Shown piece by piece: positions 1-8,700 of a stretch of DNA of 17,154 nt. The translations under genes and the position numbers were made by a program. Positions within the stretch are counted from its first letter, which is position 1. The number at the start of each line of letters is the position of its first letter. The DNA is from Chthonomonas sp035294165 (GTDB lineage: Bacteria; Armatimonadota; Chthonomonadetes; Chthonomonadales; Chthonomonadaceae): contig NZ_DATGLN010000121.1 of the NCBI RefSeq assembly GCF_035294165.1, positions 1 to 17,154 on the forward strand. The letters run 5' to 3'. The notes beneath the pieces are model-generated. The model had not been told where the DNA came from. It did not search any database and was given only the letters and a program-made list of their open reading frames with translations.

Positions 1-778
1 AGCCATCATTGACCCCCGGGCCGAAATAGAACCCGATGTGGAGATCGGGCCTTACTGCATCATCGGTAAGAACTGCTTCATCGGTGCCGGAACGGTGCTG
101 CATGGCCACGTGCAGATATTTGAAAACACCCGCATTGGCCGCAACTGCCAAATCTACAGTGGCGCCATGCTGGGCGGTCCTCCGCAAGACTACAAGTTCA
201 AAGGGGAGGTAAGCTACCTCGAAATCGGTGATAACAACATCGTGCGCGAGTACGTCACCATTCATCGCGCCACCGGAGAAGGCGAGTACACCCGCATCGG
301 CAACAACAACATGATCATGGCCTATGCCCACATAGGCCATAACTGCATCATCGGCAACCACGTTACCATCTCGTCCTATGTGGGCATCAGCGGCCACGTC
401 ACGGTAGAAGACTATGCCAATTTCGGCGGCATCTGCGGCGTTCACCAAAACTGTACCATCGGCACTCTTGTCATGATCGGCGGTATGTCCGGCGTTACCC
501 AAGATATTCCCCCCTATATGCTGGCTACCGGGCGGCCTGCGCGCGTCTACGACATCAACATTCGCGGGCTACGACGTGCCAACGTGCCCGCGAAGATTCG
601 CAGCGACCTGCGGCAGGCCTATAAACTACTCTATCGCTCTAACCTCAACGTCTCACAGGCTTTGGAAGCGATTGAGGAGGAGATTGACCCTAGCCCCGAA
701 CTGAACCATCTTATCGCTTTCATTCAAAGAACCCGTGAAGGGTTCAACGGACGTGCCAATAACCCCCCTCCGCTTTAG
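1..778 (+). CDS. lpxA: Acyl-ACP--UDP-N-acetylglucosamine O-acyltransferase, 5' end outside window
   Basis: LpxA transfers a 3-hydroxyacyl chain from acyl carrier protein to the 3-OH of UDP-GlcNAc, the first step of lipid A synthesis, in the cytoplasm. The frame is open from base 2 and the residues before the GTG at 38 (AIIDPRAEIEPD) fit the LpxA N-terminus, so the true start lies about 11 residues upstream of the window and 38 is not the start. The protein is a left-handed beta-helix of hexapeptide repeats (IG.., NCxIG). Counting from base 2, H110 and H113 match E. coli H122 and the catalytic H125, H132 matches H144, and H148 (GVHQ) matches H160. G161 falls at the E. coli Gly173 'hydrocarbon ruler' position, which hints at a long acyl chain (inference). 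The C-terminal helical part is present (INIRGLRR, YKLLYRS). lpxB follows 35 nt downstream. Confidence 0.96.
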   Translation, partial: AIIDPRAEIEPDVEIGPYCIIGKNCFIGAGTVLHGHVQIFENTRIGRNCQIYSGAMLGGPPQDYKFKGEVSYLEIGDNNIVREYVTIHRATGEGEYTRIGNNNMIMAYAHIGHNCIIGNHVTISSYVGISGHVTVEDYANFGGICGVHQNCTIGTLVMIGGMSGVTQDIPPYMLATGRPARVYDINIRGLRRANVPAKIRSDLRQAYKLLYRSNLNVSQALEAIEEEIDPSPELNHLIAFIQRTREGFNGRANNPPPL

Positions 779-813
779 CTTAAGCGGCTTTGATCGAGCG
801 GGAATTGCATTCT

Positions 814-2193
814 ATGGAGATCGCCATCTTAACCGGGGAGCCATCCGGTGATCTGGCCGGCGCAAGCCTGGCACGCGCCCTTCGAGAGTTAGAACCCGAA
901 GTAAAACTTTGGGGGCTTGGCTCTCGCGCCATGGCAGAGGCCGGCGTAGAGCTTTTAGGCGATAGCGCCTCGTGGAGCGCTATTGGAATAGTGGCTGCCC
1001 TGCCCAAAATTCCGCTGCTGGCGCTTAAAATCGCCCCGCACCTTCGCAAAACCCTTGCCCATCGTCGCCCCGACCTGGTTGTCTTCATTGACTTCGGGGC
1101 CTTCAACGTGCGCATTGCGCGTTATTGCCGGCAGATCGGCCTCAAAACCCTCTACTACATTCCCCCTGGATGCTGGCGACGCACCACCACCCTACGCGAA
1201 GACCTAGCCCATATCGTGCACGGCATCGCTCTGCCCTTTCCCTGGGGGCAGGAACGCTACCGTCACGGAACAGCGCGTGTTTTCTACGTGGGCCATCCCC
1301 TGCTCGACCGTGTAGCCCCCCGCACCACACGCGATGTGTTTGCCAAATCTCTTGGTCTAGACCCTCATGCTCCTCTCATCGGTCTGCTGCCGGGTAGCCG
1401 CCTGCATGAGGTAAACAACCTCTTGCCTACCCTCATCGAAAGCATCCCACACATCGCTCGCGAGGTGCCAAAAGCGCAGTTCGCCGTGGCCGTGGCCCCC
1501 ACCCTCGCGCTGGAATCTGTCCAGACCCTTATCGCTAGGCATCCCATAGCGCATGACCGCCTCGCAGCACGAAGGCCCGATAACGTTCAAGAATGGGCGC
1601 ATCGCTCGAAGAGTTTGCCCAAAACACTGCCGCAACCGGCTCTCGCCACTCAAGGCGGAGCGCTGCTCGGTTCACCGAAACTATCTCAAAAAGAGTGGCG
1701 CCCCCAAGTTGCCATGCCATCCTCACCTCCCCTTGTGCTGACTCAGGGTTCTACCTATGACCTCATGGCGCACTCCGATCTGCTGCTGGTGTGCTCCGGC
1801 ACGGCTACCTTGGAGGCCGCTGTTTTACAAACACCCATGATCGTGCTCTACAAAGTTTCGAAGTGGATGGAGCTAGAGTATCGCCTACGACGTATGGATA
1901 AAAAGGTGCAGGAAATAAAACACATCGCTCTGCCGAACATACTGGCAGATCGGCCTATCGTCCCTGAACTGATACAGTGGCAGGCAACACCCCAAGCCAT
2001 TGCGGAGCGTGCCGTGCACCTATTAACCGATCTTTGTGCACGAAAGCAGATGCGACAAGCCCTTTTGGAAGTTCGAAATCTTTTAGGTGAGCCTGGAGCA
2101 AGCGCTAGAACGGCGCGAATCGCCTTGGCCCTCGCTTGCGGCAAAAACGATGCCCTCCCCAACGAGACAACGGAGGAAGGCCCCCATGCGTAA
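814..2193 (+). CDS. lpxB: Lipid-A-disaccharide synthase, divergent with a long insertion
   Basis: LpxB is a GT19 glycosyltransferase that joins UDP-2,3-diacylglucosamine and lipid X into the lipid A disaccharide at the inner membrane. I start at ATG 814 because MEIAILTGEPSGD aligns with the family N-terminus (E. coli IALVAGEASGD); a TTG at 790 would only add eight residues. Visible family motifs: GEPSGD (8-13), FIDFGAFN (91-98), YVGHPLLD (158-165), LLPGSR (191-196), CSGTATLEA (327-335), and LPNILADR (373-380). At 459 aa it is about 75 residues longer than E. coli LpxB (382). The excess is mainly residues 244-306, before the LVLTQGSTYDLM segment. The usual SPxVWAWR motif reads IPPGCWRR (116-123). 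The 3' end overlaps msbA by 8 nt. It could be a lineage-specific LpxB subfamily; neighbours lpxA and msbA support the role. Confidence 0.9.
   Translation: MEIAILTGEPSGDLAGASLARALRELEPEVKLWGLGSRAMAEAGVELLGDSASWSAIGIVAALPKIPLLALKIAPHLRKTLAHRRPDLVVFIDFGAFNVRIARYCRQIGLKTLYYIPPGCWRRTTTLREDLAHIVHGIALPFPWGQERYRHGTARVFYVGHPLLDRVAPRTTRDVFAKSLGLDPHAPLIGLLPGSRLHEVNNLLPTLIESIPHIAREVPKAQFAVAVAPTLALESVQTLIARHPIAHDRLAARRPDNVQEWAHRSKSLPKTLPQPALATQGGALLGSPKLSQKEWRPQVAMPSSPPLVLTQGSTYDLMAHSDLLLVCSGTATLEAAVLQTPMIVLYKVSKWMELEYRLRRMDKKVQEIKHIALPNILADRPIVPELIQWQATPQAIAERAVHLLTDLCARKQMRQALLEVRNLLGEPGASARTARIALALACGKNDALPNETTEEGPHA
2172..2176 (+). promoter_or_regulatory. Ribosome binding site setting the msbA start
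   Basis: GGAGG lies inside the end of lpxB, 9 nt before ATG 2186. It favours ATG 2186 over the upstream in-frame ATG at 2087, which would add 33 residues that only read through the lpxB 3' end in another frame. Confidence 0.75.
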
Positions 2194-4012
2194 AGAAGAT
2201 ACGCAGCGTCGCCTTCTTGCCTACCTGAAGCCTCACCGTTGGATTTTGGCCGTCGGCCTCTTCTGCGCTGCCCTCACCTCCGCCATTGATGCCAGTCTGG
2301 CCAAGTTCATCAAAAGCGTGGTCGACTCCATGCTCGATGGTCGCGTAGGGCACCTCAATTTCATGTGCGCCGCCGTCGTTGTGGTTTTCATCATCAAGGG
2401 CATCTTCTCCTTCGGGCAAAACTACTTCCTCTCGCTCACGGCCAATAGCGTGGTCTCTCGCTTAAGAGAGGAGATATTTGCCCATCTGCACACCCTATCC
2501 CTTTCGTTTTTCAATCGTCGCCGCACCGGAGCCATCATGTCGGTGCTTACCAACGATGTGCAGGCCATCCAAAATGCGGCCATGAGCTTGCGCCAAATGA
2601 TCTCCGACCCACTCACCATTCTGGTAAGCCTGGCACTGCTCTTCTATATGAATTGGCGGCTTAGCCTCATCGCCATCTTCTTCCTCCCCTTCATGGCTCT
2701 CACCATTTCGCGCATCGGCAAGCGCATTCGCAAAATCTCCCACACCGTGCAGAGCATGTTAGCCGAAGTCACCAGCATCATCGAGGAGACGGTCGCCGGC
2801 GTAAGAGTGGTCAAAACATTTGCCGCCGAGCATCATGAAATTTCGCGTTTCCGCACGGAGAACCAGCAGACGCTCAAGGCGGTTATGCGCGGAGTACGCC
2901 GTAGCGCTCAACTACGCCCTCTCATCGAGTTCATCGGGGCCTTCGGTATTGCCCTCGTGATGTATGTGGGCGGCAACATGGTAGCCCACACCGTGCATAC
3001 ACAGCACGTTATGGTGGAGCAGTTTAACCGCCTCCATCCGGGAATGCCGGTGCCGGATGCCGTGCGCAACTATGTAGAGCCAGGTGGACTTACAGCCGGA
3101 GCCTTAATTGCCTTTCTGTTCCTGCTTGACAACGTGGCCCGTGCGGTAGGCAGCCTCGGCAGTTTCGTCTCTATGCGCTCTCAGGCGCTCGCTGCTGCCT
3201 CCCGCATCTTCGATGAGGTTCTCGATGTCGAGCCGGAAGTGAAAGAGCTGCCGAACGCCGTTGAACTGCCCCCCATTGAGGGCCATATTCGGTTTGAAAA
3301 CGTCTCTTTCCGTTATAGCCCCGATTCGCCTTTGGTGCTGCGCAACATTGACTTCGAGGTGCGCCCCGGCGAGGTGGTCGCCATTGTAGGGCGCAGCGGC
3401 GCCGGCAAATCTACCCTCGTAGACCTTATCCCCCGTTTCTACGATCCCACATCCGGCCGCGTGCTCATTGATGGCATTGATGTACGTACCGTGAAGCTTC
3501 AATCGTTGCGCCGACAGATCGGGGTGGTTCCCCAGGAGACGTGGCTCTTTGCCGGAACCCTGCGCGACAACATCGCCTACGGACGCCGTGATGCCACGGA
3601 TGAGGAGATCATGGAGGCGGCACGCGCGGCCAATGCCTCCTTTATCGAAGGTATGGAACACGGCCTCGATACGATTGTGGGCGATCGCGGTATTCGCCTT
3701 TCGGGTGGCGAAAAGCAGCGGATTGCTATTGCCCGCGCCATCCTTATGAATCCACGCATTCTCATCCTCGATGAGGCCACCTCATCGCTCGATGCCTCCT
3801 CCGAAGCCTTAGTCCAAGAGGCTCTAGAACATCTCATGCAGGGGCGCACCACCCTCGTCATCGCCCATCGCCTCTCAACCATCATTAATGCCGACCGCAT
3901 TCTCGCCATGCAAGATGGCTGCATCGTGGAGATGGGTTCGCATCAGGAGCTTATGAACGCCGGAGGCTACTACGCACGCCTCTACGAAACCCAACTTAAA
4001 GGCTTTGAATAG
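2186..4012 (+). CDS. msbA: ABC exporter, MsbA-type lipid A flippase
   Basis: This is a 608-residue half-size ABC exporter with a fused membrane domain (about 15-345) and ATPase domain (about 366-600). In this operon its most likely cargo is the lipid A core, flipped across the inner membrane as a homodimer. ATPase motifs: Walker A GRSGAGKST (402-410), Q-loop VVPQET (447-452), signature LSGGEKQR (505-512), Walker B ILILDEATSSLD (525-536), H-loop IAHRLST (559-565). The membrane domain shows family segments such as FFNRRRTG (108-115) and TNDVQAIQ (122-129). Between TM5 and TM6 (about 264-300) there is an enlarged loop with H268, H271, H274 and H284, where MsbA normally has about ten residues. 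The gene overlaps lpxB by 8 nt, so translation is probably coupled. Another lipid or drug export role cannot be excluded by sequence alone. Confidence 0.9.
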   Translation: MRKEDTQRRLLAYLKPHRWILAVGLFCAALTSAIDASLAKFIKSVVDSMLDGRVGHLNFMCAAVVVVFIIKGIFSFGQNYFLSLTANSVVSRLREEIFAHLHTLSLSFFNRRRTGAIMSVLTNDVQAIQNAAMSLRQMISDPLTILVSLALLFYMNWRLSLIAIFFLPFMALTISRIGKRIRKISHTVQSMLAEVTSIIEETVAGVRVVKTFAAEHHEISRFRTENQQTLKAVMRGVRRSAQLRPLIEFIGAFGIALVMYVGGNMVAHTVHTQHVMVEQFNRLHPGMPVPDAVRNYVEPGGLTAGALIAFLFLLDNVARAVGSLGSFVSMRSQALAAASRIFDEVLDVEPEVKELPNAVELPPIEGHIRFENVSFRYSPDSPLVLRNIDFEVRPGEVVAIVGRSGAGKSTLVDLIPRFYDPTSGRVLIDGIDVRTVKLQSLRRQIGVVPQETWLFAGTLRDNIAYGRRDATDEEIMEAARAANASFIEGMEHGLDTIVGDRGIRLSGGEKQRIAIARAILMNPRILILDEATSSLDASSEALVQEALEHLMQGRTTLVIAHRLSTIINADRILAMQDGCIVEMGSHQELMNAGGYYARLYETQLKGFE

Positions 4013-4029
4013 CTCGTTAAGTAGCTCTC

Positions 4030-4770
4030 ATGGAAACCCTTACGCAACCAAGCTCAGAGGCCTCCCCCCAACAGTCGGCTCGACGCGAGAAAATGCAGGA
4101 GTTTAAATGCCGCATTCTATCGTGGCTGATTTGGCTGCTCGCCCGTGTCATCTACAAGACCCTGCGTATGCAAACGGAAAACATGGAAAGCCTCATCCCC
4201 TCGCCGAACAAAGGGGCTATTTTGGTAACCTGGCACGGTCGCACCTTCATCGCGGCCAATATCCTTCGCAACCGCGGCTATTGGGCGCTCATCTCCCTAT
4301 CCCGTGATGGCGAACTGCAAAACCGGATATTCCGCCGATTCGGGTTCCAAACGGTGCGCGGTTCTACCGGGCGAGGAGGCGTGCGCGGCGCCCTCGAAAT
4401 GGCGCGCAAAGTGCAAAAAGGGGAGGTGCTGGCCTTCACGCCCGACGGCCCGCGCGGCCCTACCCACAAGGTGCAGCCGGGCGTTATCCTCATGGCGGAA
4501 AAATCCGGCGCGCCTATTGTACCGGTGGGCATTAGCGCTTCTAAACGCATCCTCATTCGCAGTTGGGACTCCTACATGATCCCTCTCCCGTTCGCCCGCG
4601 CCTTTTTTCTTGTTGGTGAGCCGATCTACGTACCGCCCAACCTCGATGAAAACGGTCGTCTCGCCTACGCCGCCCAATTGGAGCGCGCCCTTAATCGCAT
4701 AGAGCGCGAAGCCGAACGCCGCGCCGGACATCCCCATTACCCGTCGGAGTGGGCAACAGAAGAGAGCTGA
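4030..4770 (+). CDS. DUF374 lysophospholipid acyltransferase-like protein
   Basis: This 246-residue protein belongs to the DUF374 / LPLAT-like family. After a polar N-terminus there is a hydrophobic segment (ILSWLIWLLARVIY, 29-42), then the family's acyltransferase core: TWHGR (67-71) in place of the HX4D block, LSRDGE (90-95), then GSTGRGG and FTPDGPRGP. The family is related to glycerolipid acyltransferases, and DUF374 genes often lie among LPS genes. Here it follows msbA by 17 nt and ends the lipid A set, so I infer that it adds a late acyl chain to lipid A or a related lipid. That is not proven by sequence. No strong ribosome binding site precedes ATG 4030; ATG 4093 is an alternative start that would keep the whole conserved core. 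Confidence 0.8.
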   Translation: METLTQPSSEASPQQSARREKMQEFKCRILSWLIWLLARVIYKTLRMQTENMESLIPSPNKGAILVTWHGRTFIAANILRNRGYWALISLSRDGELQNRIFRRFGFQTVRGSTGRGGVRGALEMARKVQKGEVLAFTPDGPRGPTHKVQPGVILMAEKSGAPIVPVGISASKRILIRSWDSYMIPLPFARAFFLVGEPIYVPPNLDENGRLAYAAQLERALNRIEREAERRAGHPHYPSEWATEES

Positions 4771-5027
4771 GCCTTTCCAAACAATTGCCGGTACAACCTA
4801 GCCCGAAATTCCTTCCCAATTGCCTACTTTTGTGGCCTCATCCTTATACCGCTTCAATCGCAATATGCGGTACAACGATTTGAACACCCCGGTTTCTAAG
4901 AGGATAGCGTCGGATTTGAAAACCTATTCCTAGCGCTAAGGTAAAACCACCGAACTTTTAGGCAAGGGTTGTTTACAAGCCATGTATCGTGCTACTATTT
5001 ATCGTACCGAATAGGGAGGGAAGTGCT
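4771..5027. other. Intergenic region with short repeats and a possible promoter
   Basis: There is no convincing gene between the lipid A operon and the small secreted protein gene. It holds a 6-bp inverted repeat TACCGC (4847-4852) / GCGGTA (4867-4872), two copies of CGGTACAAC (4789-4797 and 4868-4876), two copies of CAATTGCC (4782-4789 and 4817-4824), and an 8-base palindrome TAGCGCTA (4931-4938). I see no clear T-tailed terminator for the upstream operon. Confidence 0.5.
4972..4998 (+). promoter_or_regulatory. Possible sigma70-type promoter for the small secreted protein
   Basis: TTTACA (4972-4977, five of six to TTGACA) is followed after 15 nt by TACTAT (4993-4998, four of six to TATAAT). 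The spacing is shorter than the preferred 17, so this is a weak call. Transcription would begin about 25 nt before the ATG at 5028. Confidence 0.3.
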
Positions 5028-5615
5028 ATGAAGGCATATACACGAATTTTCTCTAAACTCACTTGTCGCCTCGTTCTGCTCTGCTGCATTATGGGTGCCA
5101 TCAGCCTCCATGAAAAGGCCAGTGCTGAAGTTACCAAGGACATTCATCTTCATGTTGACTTCGCCAAGCCGAACTCGAATGGCTCCGACACCATTTGCCT
5201 ACACGCGCTCTTCATCGGAACGGAAAAGAGTCGCCTACGTTTTCAAGACAGTGTTGGCGTTTACATTGCCTACTATAACGCCTTTGGAATGCTGATAACC
5301 CAGTACTCCAAAATTTTCGCCGTTTCCGACTCAGAGGTCGAAGGCATCATCCCAACCTCACCTTTTAACATTTGGGTACGTCAACAAGGCGACTTCCGAA
5401 AAGGGATTCTTCAGAAGGCCCCTAACGATGCCGCTTACGCGGTGTATCGCTATGTTTGCAGTTGCAGTTTAATGCAACCGGGAACGGCGGCACCCCAATT
5501 CCAAAAAAGCCTGGTCTCTCCATGGTCGCCCAAAATCTTTCTTCCACCGAAACCGCCCTCTGCAAGGGAGAGGGAGTCTTTGGCGGCCGTACTATCGGTC
5601 TGTCTTTTAGGATAA
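5028..5615 (+). CDS. Orphan secreted protein of 195 residues
   Basis: I do not recognise this protein. The ATG at 5028 is chosen because AGGGAGGG (5013-5020) sits 7 nt before it and a clean signal peptide then begins: basic MKAYTRIFSKLTCR, hydrophobic LVLLCCIMGAISL, likely cleavage after ASA (residue 33). The mature part (34 to about 150) is of mixed polarity with cysteines at 57, 144 and 146 and segments such as VGVYIAYYNAFGML that look like beta strands. A secreted or periplasmic beta-rich protein is a reasonable reading. The last 30 or so residues, proline- and arginine-containing, differ in character from the rest and may be a recent extension. It stands alone between the lipid A operon and the amylase gene, which has its own promoter. 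Confidence 0.65.
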   Translation: MKAYTRIFSKLTCRLVLLCCIMGAISLHEKASAEVTKDIHLHVDFAKPNSNGSDTICLHALFIGTEKSRLRFQDSVGVYIAYYNAFGMLITQYSKIFAVSDSEVEGIIPTSPFNIWVRQQGDFRKGILQKAPNDAAYAVYRYVCSCSLMQPGTAAPQFQKSLVSPWSPKIFLPPKPPSARERESLAAVLSVCLLG

Positions 5616-5644
5616 AGGGCAACCGTTTCCCGTAAAATTACTTA

Positions 5645-5673
5645 TTGACATCGGGGGACAACTTTGATACAAT
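5645..5673 (+). promoter_or_regulatory. Strong sigma70-type promoter of the GH13 gene
   Basis: TTGACA (5645-5650, perfect -35) is followed by exactly 17 nt and TACAAT (5668-5673, five of six to TATAAT). Transcription would begin near 5680, leaving about 40 nt of leader before ATG 5719. It separates this gene from the upstream orphan. Confidence 0.8.
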
Positions 5674-5718
5674 GGAATCGGAGTTGTGAATACGAATTCT
5701 CACTCGGGAGATGCAACG

Positions 5719-8700
5719 ATGCCTAAATCTCAACAACCTAGAATGCGAGGCCTTCTCGTCCTCAGCGCAGCGCTGGCCCTCCTGCTCTTCGCTGTCTGCA
5801 CCACCAACGCCGCCATCGTTCAGTGGGTGGGCAACACCGCCCTCTATCTTACCGGGGTTCCCGGCGGTCTTCCCACACAAGGCGCCTTCGTGGAGCCTAC
5901 ACAAACCGTGACCGTCGTTACGCAAACCTATCCCATTGCCTTCGGTCAAAGCGTCTATGCGGAGGTTACAACCGATAACTTCGCCCACGTTACGGCCTAT
6001 CCATTCTCCTTTGACTACAACGACAGCAGCAATACCCACTGGTTCCTCGTGCTGCCTCAATTTCTACCCAACACCAATGTGCAGTTCTATATTAAGGCCG
6101 TGGGAACCGATGGCTCTGTGGCCTACGACAACAACAACTTTCAAAACTTCGGCTTCTATGTGCGCCACATGCCGCCTCCACTGTCCTCTCCCATTTTGGA
6201 GTGGTTCGATACACCCTATAACACCATCTTGCAGCGCCTTCCGGAGGTCGTTAACGCCGGCTATGGCGCCCTGTGGCTGCCGCCCGGTGAAAAGGCCGGT
6301 GGCGGCGGACTTTCGGTCGGTTATAACCCCTTCGACCGTTTCGACTTTGGCGATCGCTTCCAGTCTGGCTCGCTCGATACGAACTACGGAACCGCGCAAG
6401 ACCTTTTTCAACTTATTCGGTTAGCCCATCGCCTTGGATTGAGTGTCTACGAAGATACCGTGCTCAACCACAACGATAATCGTGCCTCTACCCCCATTAA
6501 CCAGTACCCCGATATGATCCCCGAGGACTTCCATATTTTCTCCTCCTCGAACACCAACAACAACGGGGTGGATTTCAACAACACGCCGCCGTTCGCCCAT
6601 CAAACCCTCGATTTCGACCTTCTCGGCATGGCCGACATCGCACAAGAGGATGGCAACGATGCGGAAACCGGTCCCTTTAACCTGCCCTCCTACGCCAGCT
6701 TCAACGCCTATGGCAAACCAACCTTCATCCGTCAACCGCTTGATGCCTTCCTTTACCCCAATCGGCAACCGGTAGCAGAAGATGTGCGACAGTATCTGAA
6801 GCGATGGGGTTGGTGGCTCACAACCTTCTTCGGTTTCGACGGCTTTCGTCTCGATGCCGTTCGCTACATTCCACCGGCCTTCTTCCAACCCATCTCTAAC
6901 TACCAGCCCGGCCCCATCGTCTCCGGCCAAGGCTGGCTTTCCTATCTGTATGGGCTTAACCCCAATCTCTACGTCTTCGGCGAGGATTTCCCAAATGTCA
7001 ACCCCAACTACGAGCTACGGGAGTATGGCAAGGTGGGAATGAACCTGCTGGACTTTCCGCTTAAAGATAATCTCGATAGCGTGTTTAACTCCAGCGGTTT
7101 AGGAAACATAGGTGCCACCTTAGGCAACACGCTCGGCACCGACGGCGCTACCGGCCTCGCTTTCTCTTTCGGGGGATTGGAGCCGAGCCTTGGGGTAAGC
7201 TTCGTGCAAAGCGCCGACCAAGGCCCTCCGGCAGCAAGCAATCAGGCCTATACATTCACGCTCACCGGGCCGGAACGCCCCGTGGTTTACTATGACGGCA
7301 ACAACCAAAAGCCTAACGACTACACCGACTTCCCTCGCGCCGGCCGATTCGATGCCGTTGGAACCGGCGACAACCTCCTTCTTACCCTTCTCGATGCGCA
7401 TAACCGCTATGCCCGTGGCAACATGGTGATACGCTACAGCAGTTCCAACCTTCTTATCTACGAGCGCCAGGTGAACGGGCAATCGCTACTGCTTGCGGGA
7501 ATCAACATCCGTGACGATGGCGTCGCCCTCACACAAACGGTGCAGACCGCATTTCCTTCCGGAGCCGTCCTCACCGATCTCACCGGCCAAGAGCCACCGG
7601 TAACCGTTCAATCCAACGGCAGCGTCACCATCACCGTTCCGGCGAACGGCACTACAAGCTACGCGAACGGAACCGGCTATGTGCTCTACGTTCAACAGGC
7701 CCCACAGGCGCTGCCAAACATCCCCCCCATCCAACTGTTGGACGCCGAAACCTCGCCCGAGCAGACCATCGGCTTTCAAACCCATCTCGACCCTACGGGG
7801 CAGTATGCTCCAGGGCAGAATCTCACCTACTCCTTTGCCACCGTCACCACCGACCTGATGGATGTGCAGGTTACCACCGACGCAAACGGCAACTCTGCCG
7901 TGCTCGAGCTAGACAACGGCCTGCCGGTAGCCGGGCAGCAGCCACTTTCCAACACGCCTGAGGGATTGGCAGACGGTTATGTGCCCATGACCAAACTACA
8001 AAATGGGCAGTTCGTGCTGCGTGGGATCGATCTCACCCTTCTGCCAAATGGTCTGCACGTGATCCGAGTTCGAGTTTTCGCCAACACCGGAAATCGGCCG
8101 GGCGTCTTCAACCAGTTTACGGCCTTTTTCGTGCTCAACAGGCCTATCTTCGGCCCTCCGCCAACCGGCAATCTCTCAAACTATCCGCCGGCACTGGTTT
8201 ATCAAACCCAAACGCCCTCCTCGAACTCTAACCGGCTTGATGGCCTCTTCGCCATGAACGACGATCACAATCTCTACATCGGCTTAGCCGGCAGCGTAGA
8301 CCCCTCAGAAAACTTCACCAATGGGGTGGCGCTCTATCTCGATACCCACTCCGGGCTAGGGGTTAACGATCTTTCCACCCTTCACGACGACACCGGTCCC
8401 GCCGGTCGTCTGCTCTCCAACGCACCCATAACGCTGCCTCCCGGCTTCAAGGCGACTTTTGGCGTGGGAGTGTTACGCCTCAACACCCTCTTCTCTTCGC
8501 CGGAGGCACCTTTCGCCAGTCAGCCCACACGCCCCACACCGGTAGGCGCCGCAGCCGGCCTCTACTATATTGACGTGTTCCACGCCAATCAGCTCGTGCC
8601 TATGTCGTCCGAGATCGCATGGCAGCCGCGTCCCGGCCCCTTCTCCAATCCTGTAACAGGCCTCGAAATCGCCATCCCACTTACCGTGCTCTTTCCGAAA

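Noticed and set aside
780..1115. A 111-codon open frame on the minus strand at the start of lpxB
   Set aside because: It covers the conserved LpxB N-terminus on the other strand and looks like a composition-driven shadow.
3104..3661. A 185-codon open frame on the minus strand opposite msbA
   Set aside because: It is antisense to the msbA ATPase domain with its Walker A and signature motifs, and has no recognisable content of its own.
5422..5622. A 66-codon minus-strand frame opposite the orphan secreted protein
   Set aside because: The plus-strand frame has a strong ribosome binding site and signal peptide; the minus frame has neither.
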